Below, piece after piece: positions 1 through 10,900 of a stretch of 64,000 bases of DNA. Each line of letters starts with the position of its first letter. Within the stretch, counting starts at the first letter, position 1. A model generated the notes under the pieces. It did no database searches. It was given only the letters and a program-made list of their open reading frames with translations, and was not told the DNA's origin. The position numbers and the translations under genes are program-made. This stretch comes from VRUE01 sp963699215 (GTDB taxonomy: Bacteria; Actinomycetota; Thermoleophilia; Solirubrobacterales; 70-9), in the NCBI GenBank assembly GCA_963699215.1, contig OY969422.1:1798001-1862000 (forward strand). Direction: 5' to 3'.

Positions 1-1960
1 GAGTGGCGCGAGGTAGACCCAGCCTCCGCCAAGCAAGACCCAGACGCCCCCCCGCCAGAGATCTGGCGCCCCGACTCAAGCCCGGCAAGGGACGACGAAG
101 CAGCCCTCGCCCTCGCCCAAAGCGCCCTGGAGGAGATCCAGCGCCGGCTCGCCGAGGAGCACCCCTCCGAGGCCCCCCTCGTCTTCCTCACCGAAGGAGC
201 TATCGCCGCCAAGGAGGGAGAGTCGCCGAACCTCCCAAGCGCCGCCCTCTGGGGCTTGGTGCGCTCCGCCCAGACCGAGCATCCAGAGCGCTTCGCCCTG
301 ATCGACACCGACGGCAGCGAGGCATCGGAGGGGGCGCTCGACCAAGCCCTCCGCCTTGCCGCAAGCGAGCCCCAGCTAGCCCTGCGCGAAGGAGTCGCGC
401 TGGTCCCCCGCATCGCCCGTCCAAAGGCAGAGGCCCAAGAGCAGCCATCCCAGCCGATCGACCCCGACAAGACCGTCCTGATCACCGGCGCAACAGGAGG
501 CCTCGGAGCTCTCTTCGCCCGCCACCTGGCCGAGGCCCACGGCGCCAGGCAGCTGCTCCTGGTCAGCAGAAGCGGCCCGAAGGCAAAGGGGGCAAAGGAG
601 CTAGAGGAAGAGCTGAAGGAGCTGGGAGCAGAGGTCCGCATCGCCGCCTGTGACGTCTCAGACCGAGATGCCCTGGAGCAGCTGCTCGACTCGATCCCCC
701 AGGAGCACCCGCTGGGAGCCGTCATCCATGCCGCCGGCACCCTCGCCGACGGCACGATCGCCTCGATGAGCGAAGAGCAGCTGGAGGAGGTATTCGCCGC
801 CAAGGCAAAGGCCGCCTGGAACCTGCACGAGCTGAGCGAGGAGCTGGAGGCCTTCGTCATGTTCTCCTCGATCGCCGCCACCCTGGGCTCCCCCGGCCAG
901 GCCAATTACGCAGCCGCGAACACCTTCCTCGACGCGCTTGCACAGAAGCGAAGCTCAGAAGGAAAGCCAGCCAGCTCGATCGCCTGGGGCCTATGGCAGC
1001 GATCGAGCGGCATGACCTCACATCTCGGAGAGGCAGAGCTGGCCCGGATGGCGCGCTCTGGAATCGCCCCGCTGACAGACGAGCAGGGGCTGGAGTTGTT
1101 CGACGCCGCACTCGCAGCCGATCGCCCCTTCGCCCTCGGAGCCCGTCTTGACACCGCGGCCCTCAGAAGCCAAGCCCAAGCCGGCGCCCTGCCCTCGCTC
1201 CTCAGCGGCCTGATCCGCGTCCCCACCCGCCGCCAGGCACAGGGCGGCTCCCTCGCGGCAAAGCTCGCAACCCTGCCCCCAGACGAGCGCCAGGCATACG
1301 TCACCGACCTGGTCAGGACAGAGGTCGCCGCCGTCCTCGGGCACTCCTCCCCCGAGGCGATCGATCCCCAGCGGGCATTCAAGGAGCTGGGCTTCGACTC
1401 GCTGGCGGCGGTGGAGTTGCGCAACAGGTTGGTCGGGACAACCGACCTGCGTCTGCCTCCCACCCTGGTCTTCGACTACCCCTCGATCGTGGCCCTGTCC
1501 GAGCAGTTGCTCTCGCGCGGGGAGGGCGCCGTGCCGCGCCGCGCGGTTGCCCGAATCGCGACCTCCACGGAGGAGCCGATCGCGATCGTCGGCATGGCCT
1601 GCCGCTACCCGGGAGGGGTGAGCACCCCAGAGGATCTTTGGCAGCTGCTCGCCGAGGGCCGCGACGGCATCTCCGAGTTCCCCGCCGACCGCGGCTGGGA
1701 CCTCGAGCGCCTCTATGACCCAGACCCCGCCAACCAGGGCACCTCCTACGCTCGCCACGGCGGCTTCCTCGACGACGCCGGCGAGTTCGACCCCGAGTTC
1801 TTCGGCATCGCCCCGCGCGAGGCGCTGGCGATGGACCCCCAGCAGCGCCTCCTGCTGGAAGCCAGCTGGGAGGCGCTGGAGCGAGCGGGGATCGACCCCG
1901 CGTCGCTGCGCGGAGAGCCGGCGGGTGTCTTCGCGGGGGTGATGTATCAGGACTATGGGG
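1..1960 (+). repeat. PKS repeat 1, copy 1 (KR-ACP-KS start)
   Basis: Bases 1-1960 match 5161-7120 with no difference seen in the lines compared. The first 1428 bases also match 10279-11706 with one substitution noted. The repeat probably extends left of the window. It covers the KR N-terminal half through ACP into the KS, ending abruptly at ACTATGGGG in the KS. Confidence 0.9.
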
Positions 1961-4900
1961 CGCTTCGAACTCCTGGATCGGATGATCTGGACGGGTACGT
2001 TGCGACGGGCACTTCGGGCAGCGCGGTTTCAGGCCGCGTCGCCTACACGCTCGGCCTGGAGGGCCCGGCCATGACTGTCGACACCGCCTGCTCTTCCTCG
2101 CTGGTGGCGATGCACCTGGCGGCGCAGGCGCTGCGAGGCGGCGAGTGCTCGGTGGCGCTGGCGGGGGGAGTGACGGCCCTCTCCAGCTCGACGATCTTCG
2201 TCGAGTTCAGTCGCCAGCGCAATCTTGCCCCCAACGGCCGCTGCAGGCCCTTCGCCGAGGCCGCCGACGGCACCGGCCTTGGCGAGGGCGTCGGCGTCCT
2301 CGTCCTCCAGCGCCTCTCCGACGCCCAGCGAGCGGGCCACCAGATCCTCGCCACGATCAAGGGCTCCGCCGTAAACCAGGACGGCGCCTCCAACGGCCTC
2401 ACCGCCCCCAACGGACCCTCGCAGGAGCGGGTGATCCGCCAGGCATTGGCAAACGCCGGGATCGAGCCAAAGGACGTAGACGCGGTCGAGGCCCACGGCA
2501 CCGGCACCACCCTCGGCGACCCGATCGAGGCGGGGGCGCTGCTCGCCACCTACGGCCAGGAGCGCGATGAGCCGCTGCGTCTCGGCTCGATCAAGTCGAA
2601 CATCGGCCACACCCAGGCCGCAGCAGGCGTCGCAGGCGTGATCAAGATGACGATGGCGATGCGGGCAGGGGTCCTGCCGAAGACCCTGCACGTCGACAGC
2701 CCCTCCTCCAAGGTCGAGTGGGAGGCGGGCGAGGTAGAGCTCTTGACCGAGCAGGTGCCCTGGGAGCCCAGCGGGAGGACCCGCCGAGCCGGGATCTCCT
2801 CCTTCGGCATCAGCGGCACCAACGCGCATTTGATCTTGGAGGAGGCGCCAGAGCCTAGAAGTGGCGAGACGGGGGAGCCCGCGCAGGGGGCGGGCTCTGC
2901 CGAGGACTCGGCTGCCTCCTCCAAGCAACCGCTCCCGGTCCCGCCCTTGCTACCCCTCTCGGCAAAGACCGAGCCCGCCCTGGCCGAGGCCGCCTCGCGC
3001 CTCGCGACCCACCTGAGGGACAACCCAGAGCTAGAGCCAATAGACGTCGCCTACTCCTTGGCGACGACCCGCTCCGCCTTCGAGCAAAGAGCGCTCGTCA
3101 TAGGGACGGAGCGCTCCGAGCTGATCAATGCCCTGGAGGCCCTTGCGGCGGGCAAGGAGCACGCCAGCCTCATCGGCGGCCAGGCCCGCTCAGAGCAAAG
3201 CCCCGTCTTCCTCTTCCCCGGGCAGGGAGCCCAATCAGCGCAGATGGCCCTGGGGCTCTTGGATGCATCGCCCGACTTCGCCGCGTCGATAGAGAAGTGC
3301 GAGCAAGCACTCGCCCCGCATGTCGATTGGTCCCTCGGCGAGGTCCTGCGCGAAGAAGAGGCCACCTGGCTCGATCGCCTCGACATAGTCCAGCCGGCCC
3401 TCTTCGCGACGATGGTCTCCCTGGCCGAGCTCTGGCAGCGCTGTGGGGTAAAGCCAAGCGCCCTGATCGGCCACTCCCAGGGAGAGATAGCCGCAGCCCA
3501 CATCGCCGGCGCCCTCTCCCTAGAGGACGCAGCCCTGATCGTCGCCGAGCGCGGCAAGGCGATGGCGAGGATCGCAGGGCGGGGAGCGATGCTCTCGCTC
3601 TCCCTCCCACCGAAGGAGCTAGAGCAGCGCCTCGCTCCCTACGAGGGGCAGATCTCGATAGCGGCGATCAACGGCCCCGCATCGCTGATCGCCTCCGGGG
3701 AGCCAAAGGCGCTCTCTGAGCTGCAAGAAGCATGCGAGAGAGACGGCATCCGCGCCCAGAAGATCGCCGTCGACTACGCCGCCCACTCCCCCCAGATCGA
3801 GGAGCTAGAGGAAGAGCTACTGAGTGCATTTGCCCCGATCTCTCCCCAGGAGACCCATACCCCCCTGCACTCGACGGTCAGCGGCGAGCAGATCGAGGGC
3901 ACGGAGCTCGGTCCCGAGTACTGGTACCGAAACCTGCGAGAGACGGTCCTCTTGGAGCCAGTGCTTCGCTCCCTGCTGGAGCAAGGCAAGCGATCCTTCC
4001 TCGAGATCTCGCCCCACCCAGTGCTCTCCTTTGCCCTCGAGGAGACGATCGAGGACGCGCTCCCGGACCCAGCCGAGGCGAGCGTCCTCTCCACCCTTCG
4101 CAGGGACGAGGGAGGACCGGAGCGCTTTGCCCTCTCCCTCTCAAGCGCCCAGGCCCAGGGAGCGAAGCTCGACTTCGAGGCCCTCTTCGAGGGCACGGGG
4201 GCCAAGCGAGTGCCGCTGCCCACCTATCCCTTCCAAAGGAAGCGCTACTGGCTCGACTCATCCGCAACCGGCTCCGATCCGACCTCGATCGGCCAAAGCG
4301 ACGCCGATCACCCGATGCTCTCCGCGGTCCTCGAGGACCCACGCGGAGAGGGCATCACCCTGACCGGGCGCCTCTCGCTCTCCACCCACCCCTGGCTCTC
4401 TGACCACGCCGTCGCCGGCACCGTCCTTCTCCCCGGCACCGCCTTCTTGGAGCTGGCCTTGAAGGCGGCGCAGGAGGCAGGCGCCCAAGCGGTAGAGGAG
4501 CTGACCCTGCAGAGCCCCTTGATCCTGCCCGAGTCGGGAGCGGTGGCCTTGCAGGTATCCGTCTCGGGCCCAGATGAGCAGGGCCGCAGGGAGATCTCGA
4601 TCCACTCGCGAGCCGAGGGCGAGGAGGGGGAGTGGACCCAAAACGCAGGGGGCACTCTCTCCGAGGAAGCACCAAGCGCCCCCGAGCCCCTGGAGGCCTG
4701 GCCCCCCGCGGGAGCAGAGCCACTCGATTCCGAGTCCCTCTATGACCGCCTCGCCGAGCGCGGCTTCGAGTACGGGGCGGCCTTCCAGGGCCTCCGCGCC
4801 GCCTGGCAAGAGGGCGAGGAGATCTACGCCGAGGTATCGCTCTCCCCAGAGCAGGCCCAAGAGGCATCGCGCTTCGCGATCCACCCGGCGCTGCTCGACA

Positions 4901-7900
4901 GCGCCTTTCACGGCGTGCTCGCAGCGGAGGACTCCGGTGGCATAAAGCTGCCCTTCTCCTTCGCCGGGGTCTCGCTCCTCGCCAGCGGAGCGAAGGAGCT
5001 GCGGGTGAGGATCGCCCCCCACGGCGAGGAGGGGGCATCGCTTGTGCTCGCAGACCCAACGGGGGAGCCGGTTGCCGCGATCGAGAGCATCGCCGCCCGC
5101 CCGCTCGATCCCGAGCAGCTGCAAATCCAGGCCAAAGCCCAGGCAGGCCTCATGGGGATCGAGTGGCGCGAGGTAGACCCAGCCTCCGCCAAGCAAGACC
5201 CAGACGCCCCCCCGCCAGAGATCTGGCGCCCCGACTCAAGCCCGGCAAGGGACGACGAAGCAGCCCTCGCCCTCGCCCAAAGCGCCCTGGAGGAGATCCA
5301 GCGCCGGCTCGCCGAGGAGCACCCCTCCGAGGCCCCCCTCGTCTTCCTCACCGAAGGAGCTATCGCCGCCAAGGAGGGAGAGTCGCCGAACCTCCCAAGC
5401 GCCGCCCTCTGGGGCTTGGTGCGCTCCGCCCAGACCGAGCATCCAGAGCGCTTCGCCCTGATCGACACCGACGGCAGCGAGGCATCGGAGGGGGCGCTCG
5501 ACCAAGCCCTCCGCCTTGCCGCAAGCGAGCCCCAGCTAGCCCTGCGCGAAGGAGTCGCGCTGGTCCCCCGCATCGCCCGTCCAAAGGCAGAGGCCCAAGA
5601 GCAGCCATCCCAGCCGATCGACCCCGACAAGACCGTCCTGATCACCGGCGCAACAGGAGGCCTCGGAGCTCTCTTCGCCCGCCACCTGGCCGAGGCCCAC
5701 GGCGCCAGGCAGCTGCTCCTGGTCAGCAGAAGCGGCCCGAAGGCAAAGGGGGCAAAGGAGCTAGAGGAAGAGCTGAAGGAGCTGGGAGCAGAGGTCCGCA
5801 TCGCCGCCTGTGACGTCTCAGACCGAGATGCCCTGGAGCAGCTGCTCGACTCGATCCCCCAGGAGCACCCGCTGGGAGCCGTCATCCATGCCGCCGGCAC
5901 CCTCGCCGACGGCACGATCGCCTCGATGAGCGAAGAGCAGCTGGAGGAGGTATTCGCCGCCAAGGCAAAGGCCGCCTGGAACCTGCACGAGCTGAGCGAG
6001 GAGCTGGAGGCCTTCGTCATGTTCTCCTCGATCGCCGCCACCCTGGGCTCCCCCGGCCAGGCCAATTACGCAGCCGCGAACACCTTCCTCGACGCGCTTG
6101 CACAGAAGCGAAGCTCAGAAGGAAAGCCAGCCAGCTCGATCGCCTGGGGCCTATGGCAGCGATCGAGCGGCATGACCTCACATCTCGGAGAGGCAGAGCT
6201 GGCCCGGATGGCGCGCTCTGGAATCGCCCCGCTGACAGACGAGCAGGGGCTGGAGTTGTTCGACGCCGCACTCGCAGCCGATCGCCCCTTCGCCCTCGGA
6301 GCCCGTCTTGACACCGCGGCCCTCAGAAGCCAAGCCCAAGCCGGCGCCCTGCCCTCGCTCCTCAGCGGCCTGATCCGCGTCCCCACCCGCCGCCAGGCAC
6401 AGGGCGGCTCCCTCGCGGCAAAGCTCGCAACCCTGCCCCCAGACGAGCGCCAGGCATACGTCACCGACCTGGTCAGGACAGAGGTCGCCGCCGTCCTCGG
6501 GCACTCCTCCCCCGAGGCGATCGATCCCCAGCGGGCATTCAAGGAGCTGGGCTTCGACTCGCTGGCGGCGGTGGAGTTGCGCAACAGGTTGGTCGGGACA
6601 ACCGACCTGCGTCTGCCTCCCACCCTGGTCTTCGACTACCCCTCGATCGTGGCCCTGTCCGAGCAGTTGCTCTCGCGCGGGGAGGGCGCCGTGCCGCGCC
6701 GCGCGGTTGCCCGAATCGCGACCTCCACGGAGGAGCCGATCGCGATCGTCGGCATGGCCTGCCGCTACCCGGGAGGGGTGAGCACCCCAGAGGATCTTTG
6801 GCAGCTGCTCGCCGAGGGCCGCGACGGCATCTCCGAGTTCCCCGCCGACCGCGGCTGGGACCTCGAGCGCCTCTATGACCCAGACCCCGCCAACCAGGGC
6901 ACCTCCTACGCTCGCCACGGCGGCTTCCTCGACGACGCCGGCGAGTTCGACCCCGAGTTCTTCGGCATCGCCCCGCGCGAGGCGCTGGCGATGGACCCCC
7001 AGCAGCGCCTCCTGCTGGAAGCCAGCTGGGAGGCGCTGGAGCGAGCGGGGATCGACCCCGCGTCGCTGCGCGGAGAGCCGGCGGGTGTCTTCGCGGGGGT
7101 GATGTATCAGGACTATGGGGTGGCGGGCCTAGGGGTGGCGCCCGGGATGACGTCTGGTGTCGTCTCCGGCCGGGTCGCCTACTCGCTCGGCCTCGAGGGC
7201 CCGGCGATGACCGTCGACACCGCCTGCTCTTCCTCGCTGGTGGCGATGCACCTTGCCTCCCAGGCATTGCGCAGCGGCGAGTGCTCGGTGGCGCTCGCGG
7301 GTGGGGTGACGGTGCTCTCCACGCCAAATGCCTTCACCGAGTTCTCCCGTCAGCGCAATCTCGCCCCCGACGGGCGCTGCAGGCCCTTCGCCGAGGCCGC
7401 CGACGGCACCGGCCTTGGCGAGGGCGTCGGCGTCCTCATCCTGCAGCGCCTCTCCGACGCGCAGCGAGCGGGCCACCCGATCCTGGCGACGATCAAGGGC
7501 AGCGCCGTCAACCAGGACGGAGCCTCCAACGGCCTCACCGCCCCCAACGGCCCCTCCCAGGAGCGGGTGATCCGCCAGGCGTTGGCGAACGCCGGGATCG
7601 AGCCAAAGGACGTAGACGCGGTCGAGGCCCACGGCACGGGAACGACCCTCGGCGACCCGATCGAGGCGGGGGCGCTGCTCGCCACCTACGGCCAGGAGCG
7701 CGACAAGCCGCTGCGCCTCGGCTCGATCAAGTCGAACATCGGTCACACCCAGGCGGCGGCAGGAGTGGCCGGCGTAATCAAGATGACCATGGCGATGCGG
7801 GCAGGGGTTCTGCCGAAGACGCTGCACGTCGACAGCCCCTCCTCCAAGGTCGAGTGGGAGGCGGGGGAGGTCGAGCTGCTGACCGAGTCCCAAGCGTGGG

Positions 7901-10900
7901 AGCCGAACGGGAGGACCCGCCGAGCGGGGATCTCCTCCTTCGGCATCAGCGGCACCAACGCCCATTTGATCTTGGAGGAGGCGCCGGAGCCCGTCGCAGC
8001 CACGGCGCAGGGTGCGGGGGACCCCGCCGAGGACCCGGCTGCCTCCTCCAAGCAACCCCTGCCGATCCCGACCCCGCTACCCCTCTCGGCCAAGACCGAG
8101 CAAGCCCTAGCCGAGGCCGCCGCACGCCTCGCCTCTCACCTGAGGGACAACCCAGAGCTAGAGCCAACAGACGTCGCCTACTCGCTGGCAACCACCCGCT
8201 CCGCCTTCGAGCAAAGGGCAGTTGCCATAGGGACAGAGCGCTCCGAGCTGATCGAGGCCCTGGAGGCACTGGCGCAGGGCAAGCCCTCGGCCAACCTAAC
8301 CGCCGCCAAGGCAAGCAGCGGCAAGCTCGCCTACCTCCTAACCGGCCAGGGCTCCCAGCGCCTCGGCATGGGCAAGGAGCTCTACGAGGAGAACCCGGTC
8401 TTCGAAGAGGCGATGGAGGAGGTCTGCGAGGCGCTTGACCCACACATGAAGACCCCGCTGAAGGAGATCCTCTTCGGCGAAGACCAAGCGGCGCTGAACG
8501 ACACCGCCTACGCACAGCCCGCCCTCTTCGCCTTGCAGGTCTCCCTCTATAGAGCGCTTGCCTCACTGGGCCTAAAGCCAGATCTGCTCACCGGCCACTC
8601 GGTAGGGGAGATATCGGCAGCACACCTGGCAGGCGTCCTCGAGCTGAAAGACGCAGCCAAGCTGATCGTCGCCAGGGGAGCCCTGATGAGCGCCCTGCCC
8701 AAGGGCGGGGCGATGCTCGCGATCCAGGCCACAGAGCAAGAGGCGCTCGACTCGATCGAAGGCAAAGAGCAAGAGATCGACATCGCCGCGATCAACGGGC
8801 CGATGGCAACCGTCCTCTCGGGAAGCTCAGAAGCAATCGATCGAGCCGAGGCCCACTGGCAAGAGCAGGACAGGAAGACCAAGCGCCTGACCGTCTCCCA
8901 TGCTTTCCACTCGCCCCTGATCGAGCCGATGCTGGATCAGTTCGAAGAGGTAGCCCAAAGCCTCTCCTACGAAGCGCCCCAGATCCCGATCGTCTCCAAC
9001 ACGAGCGGCGAGGTTCTGACCGCAGAGAAAGCAACCGACCCCGCCTACTGGGTCGCCCACGTGCGAGCGCCGGTGCGCTTCGCAGACGCGGTAGCGACCC
9101 TAAGAGAGCAGGGAGCGAGCGCCTACCTGGAGCTGGGCCCAGACCCAGTGCTCTGCGCGATGGCCGAAGAGTGCCTCGAGGCAGAAGGGCAAGAGGCAAA
9201 GACGATCCCCACCCTGCGCGAGGGACGCCCCGAGACCAAGGGCCTGGCCCTCTCCCTCGCAAGCGCCCAGGCCCAGGGAGCGAAGCTCGACTGGGCAGAG
9301 CTCTTCGAGGGCACCGGTGCAAAGCGAGTCCCTCTGCCCACCTATCCCTTCCAAAGGAAGCGCTACTGGCTCGACTCATCCGCAACCGGCTCCGATCCGA
9401 CCTCGATCGGCCAAAGCGACGCCGATCACCCCTTGCTCTCCGCGGTCCTCGAAGACCCACGCGGAGAAGGGCTGACCCTGACCGGGCGCCTCTCGCTCTC
9501 CACCCACCCATGGCTCGCAGACCACGCCGTCGCCGGCACCGTCCTTCTCCCCGGCACCGCCTTCTTGGAGCTGGCCTTGAAGGCGGCGCAGGAGGCAGGC
9601 GCCCAAGCGGTAGAGGAGCTGACCCTGCAGAGCCCCTTGATCCTGCCCGAGTCGGGAGCGGTGGCCTTGCAGGTATCCGTCTCGGGCCCAGATGAGCAGG
9701 GCCGCAGGGAGATCTCGATCCACTCGCGAGCCGAGGGCGAGGAGGGGGAGTGGACCCAAAACGCAGGGGGCACTCTCTCCGAGGAAGCACCAAGCGCCCC
9801 CGAGCCCCTGGAGGCCTGGCCCCCCGCGGGAGCAGAGCCACTCGATTCCGAGTCCCTCTATGACCGCCTCGCCGAGCGCGGCTTCGAGTACGGGGCGGCC
9901 TTCCAGGGCCTCCGCGCCGCCTGGCAAGAGGGCGAGGAGATCTACGCCGAGGTATCGCTCTCCCCAGAGCAGGCCCAAGAGGCATCGCGCTTCGCGATCC
10001 ACCCGGCGCTGCTCGACAGCGCCTTTCACGGCGTGCTCGCAGCGGAGGACTCCGGTGGCATAAAGCTGCCCTTCTCCTTCGCCGGGGTCTCGCTCCTCGC
10101 CAGCGGAGCGAAGGAGCTGCGGGTGAGGATCGCCCCCCACGGCGAGGAGGGGGCATCGCTTGTGCTCGCAGACCCAACGGGGGAGCCGGTTGCCGCGATC
10201 GAGAGCATCGCCGCCCGCCCGCTCGATCCCGAGCAGCTGCAAATCCAGGCCAAAGCCCAGGCAGGCCTCATGGGGATCGAGTGGCGCGAGGTAGACCCAG
10301 CCTCCGCCAAGCAAGACCCAGACGCCCCCCCGCCAGAGATCTGGCGCCCCGACTCAAGCCCGGCAAGGGACGACGAAGCAGCCCTCGCCCTCGCCCAAAG
10401 CGCCCTGGAGGAGATCCAGCGCCGGCTCGCCGAGGAGCACCCCTCCGAGGCCCCCCTCGTCTTCCTCACCGAAGGAGCTATCGCCGCCAAGGAGGGAGAG
10501 TCGCCGAACCTCCCAAGCGCCGCCCTCTGGGGCTTGGTGCGCTCCGCCCAGACCGAGCATCCAGAGCGCTTCGCCCTGATCGACACCGACGGCAGCGAGG
10601 CATCGGAGGGGGCGCTCGACCAAGCCCTCCGCCTTGCCGCAAGCGAGCCCCAGCTAGCCCTGCGCGAAGGAGTCGCGCTGGTCCCCCGCATCGCCCGTCC
10701 AAAGGCAGAGGCCCAAGAGCAGCCATCCCAGCCGATCGACCCCGACAAGACCGTCCTGATCACCGGCGCAACAGGAGGCCTCGGAGCTCTCTTCGCCCGC
10801 CACCTGGCCGAGGCCCACGGCGCCAGGCAGCTGCTCCTGGTCAGCAGAAGCGGCCCGAAGGCAAAGGGGGCAAAGGAGCTAGAGGAAGAGCTGAAGGAGC

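Noticed and set aside
256..260. An ATG/GTG-type start for the first PKS gene near 256
   Set aside because: The frame is open and clearly KR sequence from base 1, so the gene continues to the left of the window.
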